From: Alphaproteobacteria bacterium UBA2964
GTDB taxonomy: Bacteria > Pseudomonadota > Alphaproteobacteria > MPNO01 > UBA2964
Assembly (NCBI GenBank): GCA_905182615.1
Contig: CAJJCG010000071.1
Location: 1-56,639 of the forward strand
Direction of reading: 5' to 3'
DNA length: 56,639 nucleotides
Position 1 is the stretch's first letter; every line of letters begins with the position of its first letter. The notes under the pieces were generated by a model. It ran no database searches, was not told where the DNA came from, and saw only the letters and a program-made list of their open reading frames with translations. This document shows positions 1 through 8,216 of the stretch, piece after piece. The translations under genes and the position numbers were made by a program.

Positions 1-224
1 GTGACGTTAAATCCAGCGGAATTAGCTCGGACAACAGACGACATGCCGATATGCATGAGCTGAATTTTGTCTGTCGAAAGGGCCGGACCGGTTTCGCTGC
101 CGCCAACCATTTTTACGACCTCAAAACCGAGGTCATTTTGTTTATAGAGACCGGCGGCTTCTGCCATCCAGATGGCAAAAAATGTATTGGCTGGTGAAGC
201 TTCGCCTACTTTAAAAGTAATCAT
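1..224 (-). CDS. Substrate-binding-fold protein (NMT1/THI5/SsuA-like), 3' end cut by window edge
   Basis: Translating the minus strand from the ATG at 222-224 gives about 74 residues that run off the left edge. The N-terminus (MITFKVGEASPAN) begins directly with the first strand of a type-2 periplasmic-binding fold. It is followed by FFAIWMAEAAGLYKQNDLGFEV, the usual 'goes to the substrate, takes over' segment of aliphatic sulfonate/taurine/NMT1-type binding proteins. A GGAAC stretch about 8 bases upstream can serve as ribosome binding site. There is no signal peptide, so the protein may stay in the cytoplasm and act as an enzyme or sensor, unless an upstream start exists, which the neighbouring stop at 247 makes unlikely. 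It lies 22 bases after the arylformamidase-like gene on the same strand, so the two probably form an operon. Confidence 0.75.
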   Translation of the reverse strand, partial: MITFKVGEASPANTFFAIWMAEAAGLYKQNDLGFEVVKMVGGSETGPALSTDKIQLMHIGMSSVVRANSAGFNV

Positions 225-246
225 TTTTTAGTTCCGATTTTATTGG

Positions 247-1116
247 TTATTTCCCTGTTAAACCTCTGACCGCGCGCGAAAGCTCGCTTTCGGGGTCGAG
301 ATACTGATTGATGGTCGTGAAATGGTGTTTGCCTTCCATGATCCAGCCTTTGACGTCCATACCCTTTGCGGACCAAGCGTCAGCAAGCTCTGTGGTTTGG
401 CGGATAAACTCCGGACCTTCGATGCCGCCAGCCACAGCCAAAAGGGGACCAGCGTGTTTGGGGTCCATAAACAGCGTACTGAATTCGGCGGCTTCTTCCG
501 GCGAGAATTGTAACTCGTCGTTCTGAAAGGAAAGCCGTACGGGGTCGAGGTCACTCACACCGCTAATACTGCAGCCGCCTTTAACTAGATCTTTTGGTAA
601 GCCGTCACCATAAGATGGCCAGTCGGTCTGCATCATCATTGCAGTGATATGGCCACCAGCAGAATGACCTGAGATAGTGATGTTGTTCTTATCGCCGCCA
701 AAACTATCGGCATTACGCCAAACCCATTCCATTGAGGCGCAGCACCGGTCGATTAATGTGCCCATCCGGACCGAAGGGATCAGGGGGTATTCGACAACAA
801 TCGTCGTCAGGCCATGGGGAACAAAGGGCTTGGCGACAAATCCGAAATCGTTCTTAGTATTGGATTTCCAGTAGCCACCGTGAAAAAACACATGGATTGG
901 CCTCGGGCCGTCGCCCTCGGCGATATAAATGTCGAGAAGGTCGGTTTCGCCCTCGCCGAACTTAACGTCAAGGCGGCATTCATATTCGGCTTTGGCTTCG
1001 TCGGATCCGACAACTTGTGCGGCTTTGCAGTCTGCTGTATCCGGAAACCGTCCGCGATTATTATATTCAATATCGAGTGATTCTTGATTGTAGTCGCGGT
1101 AAATAACGCCATCCAT
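247..1116 (-). CDS. Alpha/beta hydrolase, kynurenine formamidase (arylformamidase)-like
   Basis: The 289-residue protein has the esterase/arylformamidase hallmark HGGYW (about residues 79-83, oxyanion hole) and the nucleophile elbow GHSAGG with Ser152. A late His (about 264-265, KHHF) probably completes the triad. Family members hydrolyse N-formyl or ester bonds, such as N-formylkynurenine in tryptophan breakdown. No kynurenine pathway gene is nearby, so the real substrate is open. The start is supported by a good Shine-Dalgarno TTAGGGAG, 7 bases before the ATG. It is the first gene of a two-gene minus-strand unit with the truncated binding protein, and is divergent from the thiocyanate-hydrolase-like set. 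Cytoplasmic: no signal peptide. Confident about the family, not about the substrate. Confidence 0.85.
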   Translation of the reverse strand: MDGVIYRDYNQESLDIEYNNRGRFPDTADCKAAQVVGSDEAKAEYECRLDVKFGEGETDLLDIYIAEGDGPRPIHVFFHGGYWKSNTKNDFGFVAKPFVPHGLTTIVVEYPLIPSVRMGTLIDRCCASMEWVWRNADSFGGDKNNITISGHSAGGHITAMMMQTDWPSYGDGLPKDLVKGGCSISGVSDLDPVRLSFQNDELQFSPEEAAEFSTLFMDPKHAGPLLAVAGGIEGPEFIRQTTELADAWSAKGMDVKGWIMEGKHHFTTINQYLDPESELSRAVRGLTGK

Positions 1117-1248
1117 AACCGTTCTCCCTAATTTATGTCTTTGTTGGATGAAATATAGAAGGCGGTTACGGGGCGGTCAAAGGACGAGTTCTGTTGACCA
1201 TCCGGCACAATGTGTGAAAATGGTGAAATCAAGAGGGAGACGAAGCTT

Positions 1249-1587
1249 ATGGCAGATACAGACGATCCACGCCGCGGTTATCACGATATTGGTGGGAAGG
1301 ATTATGGCGCCATCGACCCGGACGTGACGGAGATGAAGCCTTGGGAACGCCAATCGACGGCGATAAGCAATGCGCTGGGAGCGGCTGGCCGACATATCTA
1401 TGTGACCGATGAATCAAGGCGGGCGCGCGAACAAATGGGCGAGCCGCTTTATAGCGACCTCGATTATTATGAACGTTCGACAGAATCGATGAAGATGATC
1501 CTTGTCGAGAAAGGTCTGTTTAGCGAAGAAGAACTTGAAGCCCGCATGAGTGAGATTGCAGGACGCATGGCGGAGGCCCGGAAATGA
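1249..1587 (+). CDS. Thiocyanate hydrolase beta-like / nitrile hydratase beta N-terminal-half subunit
   Basis: This 112-residue protein matches the N-terminal helical half of nitrile hydratase beta subunits. It has the opening GYHDIGGKDYG and the LDYYERSTESMKMILVEKG segment typical of the family, and nothing resembling the SH3-like half. That half is encoded by the next gene, overlapping by ATGA. Splitting beta in two is characteristic of thiocyanate hydrolase (ScnB = N half, ScnA = C half) and of the toyocamycin nitrile hydratase. I start at 1249 because AGGGAG lies 8 bases upstream; an in-frame ATG at 1210 has no such site. Its partners are the following two genes; together they should form the alpha-beta-gamma heterotrimer or a higher oligomer in the cytoplasm, converting thiocyanate or a nitrile. 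Confidence 0.8.
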   Translation: MADTDDPRRGYHDIGGKDYGAIDPDVTEMKPWERQSTAISNALGAAGRHIYVTDESRRAREQMGEPLYSDLDYYERSTESMKMILVEKGLFSEEELEARMSEIAGRMAEARK

Positions 1588-1868
1588 GTGGAAATTTTGC
1601 CCCTGGAGATACCGTTCAAGTTATCTCTACCCACCCACCAGGCCATCGGCGCACACCGTATTACATTCGTGGCAAAACCGGTGAAATCGAACGTGTATGC
1701 GGTGACTTTGCCAATCCTGAAGAGTTGGCCTACGGATTTGATGGATTGCCCAAAAAGACTTTGTACCGGGTTCGTTTTAAACAAACGCATGTTTGGTCTG
1801 ATTATGCTGGACCGGAATCGGACACAGTAGACGTCGATATTTACGAACATTGGTTGCTGCCCGCATAA
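1584..1868 (+). CDS. Thiocyanate hydrolase alpha-like / nitrile hydratase beta C-terminal SH3-like subunit
   Basis: The 94-residue protein is a free-standing nitrile-hydratase-beta SH3-like barrel. It starts FAPGDTVQV, continues HPPGHRRTPYYIRGKTGEIERV with the invariant-looking HPPGHRR-P-Y-RGK pattern, and ends VDVDIYEHWLLPA like full-length beta subunits. The conserved arginines of this segment contact the cobalt-site cysteine oxygens in the known enzymes. Its ATG overlaps the stop of the previous gene (ATGA), so translation is probably coupled and the two halves made in equal amounts. ScnA of Thiobacillus thioparus is somewhat longer, about 126 residues. It is shorter than usual but looks complete at both ends. 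Confidence 0.8.
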   Translation: MSGNFAPGDTVQVISTHPPGHRRTPYYIRGKTGEIERVCGDFANPEELAYGFDGLPKKTLYRVRFKQTHVWSDYAGPESDTVDVDIYEHWLLPA

Positions 1869-1891
1869 AGCGGGAAGACAGGAGAGATCAG

Positions 1892-2548
1892 ATGGCGGAA
1901 GAACGCGGAACTCACGACCACGATCATGACCACGACCATGATCATGACCTTACATTTCAGCCCAATATCGAGGATACTGAAGCAGGCCGATATGAGTTGA
2001 TGACCTATGCCATTCGCGAGTTGCTGATGGAAAAAGGACATTTGACGCCGGACGAACTTCGCGCTGCGCAGGAGAAGGTTGAGTCTCTGCAGCATTCTGA
2101 CGGTGCGAAAGTCATCGCCAAGGCGTGGACCGACGTAGATTTTAAAAATCGTTTGCTGGATGACGGCAATGCCGCGTTAGCGGAAGTTGGTGTCGATGCC
2201 GGTGCGGCAAAGATGACAGTTGTCGAAAACACCGAAGACGTACAGAACGTCGTCGTATGTACTCTGTGTTCCTGTTATCCGCGTGCCGTATTGGGCATGC
2301 CGCCGGATTGGTATCGTAGCAAAAGCTATCGTTCCAGGGTTGTCATTGAGCCGCGTCAGGTTCTTTCCGAGTTTGGTACGAACGTTCCTGACGATATGAC
2401 CGTTCGGGTCCATGATAGCCTGGCTGATTTGCGGTATTTGGTGATCCCACGGCGGCCGGAAGGCACCGATGGCTGGAGCGAAGATCAGCTGGCGGCGATT
2501 GTCACGCGGGATACCATGGTTGGTGTTGCGAATCCGATAGCCTCTTAA
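1892..2548 (+). CDS. Thiocyanate hydrolase gamma-like / cobalt-type nitrile hydratase alpha subunit
   Basis: The catalytic subunit has 218 residues. The metal claw CTLCSC sits at Cys123-Cys126-Cys128. Thr rather than Ser at the second position is the cobalt-type signature. The claw is followed by YPRAVLGMPPDWYRS: an Arg follows CYP, where bacterial nitrile hydratases usually have Trp; thiocyanate hydrolase gamma, as I recall it, has Arg. The tail RPEGTDGWSEDQLAAIVTRD is typical of the family. Residues 8-19 are six His-Asp repeats, possibly for metal capture. I start at 1892 because AGGAGA precedes it by 6 bases; an in-frame ATG at 1850 overlaps the previous gene. Together with the two upstream genes the order matches scnB-scnA-scnC. 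No metal-insertion chaperone gene is adjacent. Family assignment is firm; thiocyanate versus nitrile as substrate is not. Confidence 0.88.
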   Translation: MAEERGTHDHDHDHDHDHDLTFQPNIEDTEAGRYELMTYAIRELLMEKGHLTPDELRAAQEKVESLQHSDGAKVIAKAWTDVDFKNRLLDDGNAALAEVGVDAGAAKMTVVENTEDVQNVVVCTLCSCYPRAVLGMPPDWYRSKSYRSRVVIEPRQVLSEFGTNVPDDMTVRVHDSLADLRYLVIPRRPEGTDGWSEDQLAAIVTRDTMVGVANPIAS

Positions 2549-2598
2549 TCACCTGACAGTTTGCTAAGCCGCAGCGGTCAATTCAGGGAGTAGCGACT

Positions 2599-4932
2599 AT
2601 GCCCGACACCTATGTCGGCAAGAAAATAACACGTCTTGAAGACGATATTCTGTTGGCTGGTGAGGCGACTTTTATCGACGATATCCAGCTCGATGGTATG
2701 CTGCATCTTGCTGTTGTTAGAAGCCAGGTGGCGCATGCCCGGATTGCCTCGATTAATGTATCGGCGGCACGGGATCTCCCCGGTGTAGCTGCGGTTTACA
2801 CAATTGACGATTTACTGCCTGTTTTATCGCAGGAACGCATACCAGAGAATTTTCCGACACCGGGCGACCGGGTGGATGTTGGGCCCTATGTTCTGGCGCG
2901 AGGTGAAGTGTGTTATGTCGGCGAACCCATTGTCGCCGTGATCGCAGAAAACCGCTATGTCGCGGAAGATGCCGCGCAGCTCGTTGTCGTCGATTACGAT
3001 CCTTTGCCAGTGCTGGCCGACCCCCGAGACGCTGCTAAGCCTGACGCGCCGCTGGTTAATTCACGTCAGGCAGAGCCCGGGAATATTGTCCAAGACCTGG
3101 ATTTTGGTCACGGTGATGCCGACAAGGCCTTTGCGAATGCTGCGCATGTTGTCAGGTCGGAGCTTTATCAGCATCGCGGCGTTTCCAACTCTATGGAATG
3201 TCGCGGTAGCATCGCTCGGTATGATCCTCTGCGAAAAACTTTTACCATGTGGAGCTCCTGTCAGGCACCGCATTCCCATCGCAGCGTCTTGGTCTATTTG
3301 TTAGGTCTCGACGAGGCTCAGATACGGGTCATTGTGCCCAGTATCGGCGGCGGTTTTGGCCCTAAATTATTGTTCTATCCTGAGGATGGGATTATTAGTG
3401 CTGCAGCTCTGCTGTTGGGACGTCCGATTAAATGGATCGAAGACCGGCGGGAACATTTGATCACCACGACTCAGGAACGTGACCAATTCTGGGATGTCGA
3501 AATGGCTCTCGACGCCGAAGGAAAAATCCTCGGGCTTCGCGGTCAGATGTATCATGACCAGGGTGCCTATACCGCGCGCGGTTTTAATATACCGTTCAGT
3601 GCGGCGACGACGATCCTCGGCCCATACGTTATTCCCAATTACGCGCTAAACGTGATCGTCGCGCATACCAACAAGGTGCCTGCGACTTCGATGCGGGGGG
3701 CTGGCCATCCGCAGGGCTGTTTCACGATGGAGCGCATGATTGATCGCGCTGCCGATGCCGCGGGGATAGACCGTACTATCGTGCGGGAACGCAATTTGAT
3801 CCGCTTCGAAGATATGCCTTACGCCCATCCGCTGAAGACTCAGGCGGGACAACAGATTGTCTATGACAGCGGTAATTACGAAAAATGCCAAGGCGATCTG
3901 CTGGAGGCGTTGGATTATGCCGGATTTCGCGCACGTCAGGCCGCAGCGCTTGCAAATGGTCGTTATCTAGGCCTTGGCATCGCAAATTATGTAAAGCCGA
4001 CGGGGCGCGGGCCGTTTGAAACCGGGATCGTTCGCATAGGAACATCAGGAAAGATCTCTGTTTATACCGGCGGTATCGCCATGGGGCAGGGATTCCAGAC
4101 AGCAATGTCCCAAATCGTTGCAGATCAACTCGGTGTCAGCCCGGCGGACGTAACAATTGTTCATGGTGACACGCAGAACGTTACGCAGGGTTTTGGTGGT
4201 TTTGCCAGTCGTCAGACGGTTTGCGCGGGGTCGTCCATCCATTTGGCGGCGGGTGCCGTGCGGAAGAAAGTTCTGGCTATTGCTGCTCACCTTTTGGAAG
4301 CCTCGGCAGAAGATTTGGAACTGGTCGATGGCAAAGTCTTTGTCAAAGGCGTGCCCGGGATGGCTGTTGGATTTCAGGAAATTGCCAGCGCCGTTGCGGG
4401 GGTTCCTGGTTATGCGCTGCCAGAAGGGATCACGCCGGGACTTGAGGCGGAGGCAAGCTTCATGCCCGACAATGTCGCGTACGCCAACGGATCGCATGGT
4501 GCAGAGCTAGAGGTTGATATTGGTACCGGTCATGTGCGGATAAAACGCTATGTGATCGTTCACGATAGTGGCCGGCTGATTAATCCGTTTATTGTTGATG
4601 GGCAGGTTCATGGCGGTGTTACGCTTGGATTGGGACACGCCTTGTTCGAAAATATGATCTATGACGATCAGGCGATGCCGCAATCGACGAACCTGGCGGA
4701 ATATCTGATCCCGACGGCTCCCGAAGTGCCAAATTACGAAATTATCCATCAGGAATCGGTGACTGATCGTAATCCCATCGGCGTTAAGGGTGTCGGGGAA
4801 TGCGGCGTCATGACCGCGGCGCCCGCTATTTTGTCGGCGATCGAGAGTGCGCTGCAGGACTTCGATATCAAGCTCGACAAATACCCCGTGACGCCTTCAG
4901 ATATAATTTCAAAAATTCAGGCGGCGGGTTAA
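2599..4932 (+). CDS. Xanthine dehydrogenase-family molybdopterin-binding (large) subunit
   Basis: The 777-residue protein is a complete CoxL/XdhB-type large subunit. It has an N-terminal hammerhead domain (GKKITRLEDDILLAGEA...), then the first molybdenum-binding domain with SIGGGFGPK around residues 250-258, and the second ending in GVGECG, where Glu734 corresponds to the catalytic base. No MCD signature AYRCSFR is present, so it is not a true CO dehydrogenase. It would hydroxylate a carbon next to nitrogen or an aldehyde, using water. The [2Fe-2S] and FAD subunits that normally accompany it are absent from the window. The start is fixed by GGGAG 8 bases upstream. It follows the thiocyanate-hydrolase-like trio by 50 bases, so co-transcription is likely. 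Confidence 0.9.
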   Translation: MPDTYVGKKITRLEDDILLAGEATFIDDIQLDGMLHLAVVRSQVAHARIASINVSAARDLPGVAAVYTIDDLLPVLSQERIPENFPTPGDRVDVGPYVLARGEVCYVGEPIVAVIAENRYVAEDAAQLVVVDYDPLPVLADPRDAAKPDAPLVNSRQAEPGNIVQDLDFGHGDADKAFANAAHVVRSELYQHRGVSNSMECRGSIARYDPLRKTFTMWSSCQAPHSHRSVLVYLLGLDEAQIRVIVPSIGGGFGPKLLFYPEDGIISAAALLLGRPIKWIEDRREHLITTTQERDQFWDVEMALDAEGKILGLRGQMYHDQGAYTARGFNIPFSAATTILGPYVIPNYALNVIVAHTNKVPATSMRGAGHPQGCFTMERMIDRAADAAGIDRTIVRERNLIRFEDMPYAHPLKTQAGQQIVYDSGNYEKCQGDLLEALDYAGFRARQAAALANGRYLGLGIANYVKPTGRGPFETGIVRIGTSGKISVYTGGIAMGQGFQTAMSQIVADQLGVSPADVTIVHGDTQNVTQGFGGFASRQTVCAGSSIHLAAGAVRKKVLAIAAHLLEASAEDLELVDGKVFVKGVPGMAVGFQEIASAVAGVPGYALPEGITPGLEAEASFMPDNVAYANGSHGAELEVDIGTGHVRIKRYVIVHDSGRLINPFIVDGQVHGGVTLGLGHALFENMIYDDQAMPQSTNLAEYLIPTAPEVPNYEIIHQESVTDRNPIGVKGVGECGVMTAAPAILSAIESALQDFDIKLDKYPVTPSDIISKIQAAG

Positions 4933-4966
4933 TAGCCAAATTAATCACAGCGGGGAGAACAAGGTA

Positions 4967-5515
4967 ATGGCGCGTACCTCAGAAGTTTCACGCGATGACA
5001 TGAGCCCAGATCAGCAGAAGGTTTATGACGCGATTGCTGGAGGGCCGCGTGGCGGCGTCCGTGGGCCGTTTCTGCCTCTCTTGAACAGTCCAGAGCTCGC
5101 GGACAAGGTCCAGAAACTCGGGCAGTTTGTTCGTTATGAATGTTCTATCCCGTGGAAATTACGGGAGTTGGCTATTCTGGTGACGGCTTATCACTGGAAG
5201 GCTCAATATGAGTGGTTCGCGCATGAGAGCGAGGCAAAGAGCGCTGGGCTGGCCGACAGCATCATCGATGCTATTCGGGACGGTTTTCGCCCAACATTTG
5301 AAGATGCCGCAGAAGAAGAAATCTACGATTTCTGTTCTGAGCTCTACGCGAGTAAGCGCATCAGCGAAAATGTTTATCAAAAAGTCGCTGACCGACATGG
5401 TGCGCAAGGCGCAACGGACTTGGCCGGTCTTCTGGGCCATTACAATCTAATCGCCATCACCCTCAATATCTTTGACGTTGAGGTGCCGGGTGGCATCACG
5501 CCACTCGCGTTATAG
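4967..5515 (+). CDS. Carboxymuconolactone decarboxylase-family protein
   Basis: The 182-residue all-helical protein has the family core: LRELAILVTAYHWKAQYEWFAHESEAKSAG, with the conserved Glu and His arrangement. It lacks the CxxC redox pair of AhpD, so it is closer to the lactone decarboxylase type than to the peroxidase type. Such proteins are common passengers of catabolic operons. It lies 34 bases after the molybdenum hydroxylase gene on the same strand, with an RBS-like GGGGAG and AGG upstream of the ATG. It is the last gene of the plus-strand unit that begins with the nitrile hydratase-like genes; the next gene is convergent. The precise reaction cannot be deduced. Confidence 0.85.
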   Translation: MARTSEVSRDDMSPDQQKVYDAIAGGPRGGVRGPFLPLLNSPELADKVQKLGQFVRYECSIPWKLRELAILVTAYHWKAQYEWFAHESEAKSAGLADSIIDAIRDGFRPTFEDAAEEEIYDFCSELYASKRISENVYQKVADRHGAQGATDLAGLLGHYNLIAITLNIFDVEVPGGITPLAL

Positions 5516-5529
5516 CGTCGTCGCTTCTG

Positions 5530-6399
5530 CTAAAATGTCGCGTCTGACGCCAGCCAGGCATCAGTGATTTCTTCGGCGGTGGCGAACCAGACTTCGTCGT
5601 GTTCCTGAATATAATCCAGAGCGGATTTTAAGACGCCGATACGGTGCGAAACGCCAATGACGAAAGGGTGCAGGGAGATCGCCATAACCCGAGCTGACTC
5701 AGCACCTTCTTCGTAAAGCGTGTCAAACTGACTGCGGATCATCTTCTCAAACTCATCATTTGAACGTCCGGCACGGAATTGCGGGAGATCGTTGATTTCG
5801 GTCGAATAGGGCAGAGAGACAATCTTCTTATCACCAGCATTCATAAAATACGGCTGATCGTCGTTGGTCCAGTCGCAGACATAATCAAGTCCTGCATCTG
5901 CAAGGTACTCCAACGTATTCCATGTTTCTTGCAGCCCTGACCCCAGCCAACCGCGCGGTCTCGTACCGGTGCACTGTTCTATGCGGTCTAAAACGTCCTT
6001 GATGAGCTGTTGATCGCCTTCAGGCGGTGTCGCATGAAACGGCCTGGAGTTGCTTTGGTTGTGGCCCATGAAGTTCCAGCCAAGCGATACAGCGTCCTCC
6101 ATCATCTCCGGGTACATATCACAGACTTCAGAATTCAAGGTGCAGGTCGCCCGGATATTACGCTTCGATAGTACATCCATAATCCGGAAGGCACCGATGC
6201 GAGCCCCATAATCCCGCTGCGACCAGGAAGAGACTTCTGGCGTGTAGCTGTAGCGCGAACCCGGAATCGGTTCATTCAGCGGAAAGAATTCGAGGTTTGG
6301 CGCGATCCAAACGGCGATACGGGCACCGTTCGGCCATTTTAATTTGGGTCGCCGATTTATCGGCGTGTAGGGAAAGGGTCCATAGCGGCTTGGTTCCAT
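5530..6399 (-). CDS. Polysaccharide deacetylase-family protein, PuuE (allantoinase)-like
   Basis: This 289-residue NodB-fold protein keeps GHNQSNSRPFH (His113, His122) and a C-terminal LHPF segment. Its first motif is WIAPNLEFF instead of the metal-binding TFDD, as in the metal-independent PuuE-type allantoinases and related ureide or imide hydrolases. It therefore probably cleaves a small C-N bond rather than a polysaccharide. It has no signal peptide, consistent with a cytoplasmic role. The start codon overlaps the stop of the upstream isochorismatase-family gene (TAATG), so translation is coupled and the two enzymes likely act in sequence on one nitrogenous substrate. Confidence 0.82.
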   Translation of the reverse strand: MEPSRYGPFPYTPINRRPKLKWPNGARIAVWIAPNLEFFPLNEPIPGSRYSYTPEVSSWSQRDYGARIGAFRIMDVLSKRNIRATCTLNSEVCDMYPEMMEDAVSLGWNFMGHNQSNSRPFHATPPEGDQQLIKDVLDRIEQCTGTRPRGWLGSGLQETWNTLEYLADAGLDYVCDWTNDDQPYFMNAGDKKIVSLPYSTEINDLPQFRAGRSNDEFEKMIRSQFDTLYEEGAESARVMAISLHPFVIGVSHRIGVLKSALDYIQEHDEVWFATAEEITDAWLASDATF

Positions 6400-7106
6400 T
6401 ATGACGCCTCCTTCAAACCAGCTGTGGTGTAGATATGATCAACGATTTCATCCGTATGCATGACATCGGCATATTTGTGATGCAAATCGAATAAATTGAC
6501 CTTGTGCGACAGCATATGGCGGTCGAAGCAACATTCTTCGGCTAGTGTCACGTGGATGCCATTGGAATAGCCGTCAACGACACTAGCGCGGACGCAACCG
6601 CTGGTGCTTTCGCCACAAACGATCAGGCTATCGACACCTAAGCGGTTCAACTGCGAGACAAGTGGTGTTCCAGCGAACGCGCTCGCCCGCTGTTTATAGA
6701 CAACCAGATCGCCTTCTTGTGGGGCGAACTCTTCCTTTATCTCCCAGACATCGGGGGATACTTGGACCTTTTGGCGGTTTGTCGCATAGGCGTGCGCAAT
6801 ATTCGCTTCTGTGCGGTTTTCCGTCGTCGAGTAAATGATAGGGATGCCGGCCGCGCGGGCAGCCTTGAAAAGGCGCTCGGTCGGTGGAATGGCGTTCCAG
6901 GCATTTTCGCCACAGGTGCTTGGATAGACATCGATCAGTTCTTCGACGGGTTTGGACCCGCCCTGATAGGCCATCTTGTAAAGGTCAATGGCGAGGATAG
7001 CCGGTTTGGCGCCAACATAAGTTTTGCGCTCATAGTGGCTATAAATTTTAAGGGCGCCTTCCGAGACGACGTCTTTCCAACAGTGATCTTCAAAATCCGA
7101 TGCCAT
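6399..7106 (-). CDS. Isochorismatase-family cysteine hydrolase (N-carbamoylsarcosine amidase / maleamate amidase-like)
   Basis: The 235-residue protein shows the full catalytic triad of the amidase branch: Asp41 in LAIDLY, Lys138 in VVYKQRASAF, and Cys171 in STSGCVRAS. The long N-terminal extension with DHCWKDVV and YERKTYVG resembles N-carbamoylsarcosine and related amidohydrolases rather than the ~200-residue nicotinamidases. It would release ammonia from an amide or carbamoyl compound. The start is supported by GGAGGA 6 bases upstream. It forms a coupled pair with the PuuE-like deacetylase. In nicotinate degradation the maleamate amidase NicF belongs to this family, and molybdenum hydroxylase and alpha/beta hydrolase genes are close by here, so a ring-nitrogen pathway is a reasonable inference. 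Confidence 0.87.
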   Translation of the reverse strand: MASDFEDHCWKDVVSEGALKIYSHYERKTYVGAKPAILAIDLYKMAYQGGSKPVEELIDVYPSTCGENAWNAIPPTERLFKAARAAGIPIIYSTTENRTEANIAHAYATNRQKVQVSPDVWEIKEEFAPQEGDLVVYKQRASAFAGTPLVSQLNRLGVDSLIVCGESTSGCVRASVVDGYSNGIHVTLAEECCFDRHMLSHKVNLFDLHHKYADVMHTDEIVDHIYTTAGLKEAS

Positions 7107-7245
7107 GTCTTCCTCCGTTAATTTATTTTATTGATTGTATTACAGGGCAGGGAGAGCGGCAACGGCGTGAAACCATTTGGGACGCTTGCCGCCTACGTCT
7201 CGGTTGTATCAAATTGTGGTAACGAAATTCTTGAGAGAGATCGAG

Positions 7246-8213
7246 ATGAAATATCGGAAATTAGGGTGTTGTGATATGGATGTTTCCGCCATCGGGCTTG
7301 GTGGTATGGCAATGGCCAGTATCTACGGCGCCGCTAATGAAGATGAAACGATTTTGACGCTGCTGGCCGGTATTGATGCCGGTATGAACTTTATCGACAC
7401 CTCCGATGCCTATGGCAGCGGCAAGAATGAAGAAATGCTGGGTCGTGCTTTGTCCGGACAGCGTAACAAGGTCTTCCTGGCGACCAAGTTCGGTAATCTG
7501 GCGGCAGGGCCGCTGGCAGGCCGGAATACGTAATAGAAGCCTGTGAGAAGAGCCTCTCTCGCTTGAATACCGACGCAATTGATCTGTTCTTCCAGCATCG
7601 TGTTGATAAAGACGTCCCGATTGAGGACACTGTTGGTGCCATGGCGCAGCTGGTCGAGCAGGGTAAGGTTCGGTTCCTCGGGCTTTCTGAGGCGGGGCCG
7701 GATACTATTCGCCGTGCTCACACGACACATCCTATTGCGGCACTGCAAACCGAATATTCGCTATGGCCCCGTTTTGTCGAAGACGAATTCCTCCCTCTAT
7801 GCCGTGAACTCGGTATCGGCTTCTTTGCCTACTCGCCTCTCAGACGGGGGATGCTGACGGGAAAGATTGAAGGTGCTGACAGCTTGGGAGAGGGTGATCG
7901 ACGTCGCGACCATCCACGTTTTCAGGCTGGTAATATCGATGCCAATGTTGCGATTGTACAACCGCTCAAAGAAATTGCGGTTTCAAAGGGTATTTCGATG
8001 CCGCAGTTAGCCATCGCTTGGCTGTTGCATCAGGGGGAGGACATCGTGCCAATCCCCGGAATGAATAGGACTACGCATCTGCTGGAAAATATCGCAGCAG
8101 CAGACATTCCTCTTTCTGATGAGGAAGTTCAACAGACCGGTGCAGCGGTTATGGCTGACGCCGTATCCGAAACTCGCTATTCCGAAAAAACGCCGGGTGG
8201 GCTGAGTATCTGA
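7246..8213 (+). pseudogene. Aldo/keto reductase, frameshifted
   Basis: The first frame (from ATG 7246, with GAGAGA upstream) encodes an AKR N-terminus with Asp51, Tyr56 and Lys81 of the tetrad, and stops after GPLAGRNT at about 7533. The sequence continues homologously in another frame from about 7522: [15 protein letters not shown] runs into the rest of the barrel, including FFQHRVD with the tetrad His, and ends at 8213. The downstream frame lies one base back, so the lesion is a net loss of 3n+1 bases. The loop between KFG and PEYV is also several residues shorter than usual, which points to a real small deletion rather than a single-base read error. All four catalytic residues survive, so the decay looks recent. 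Confidence 0.82.
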
Positions 8214-8216
8214 TTA

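Noticed and set aside
1913..1948. CAC/CAT-GAC/GAT repeat considered as a DNA repeat element or CRISPR-like array
   Set aside because: It is in frame in the catalytic subunit, encodes (His-Asp)6, has no spacers, and varies only at third codon positions.
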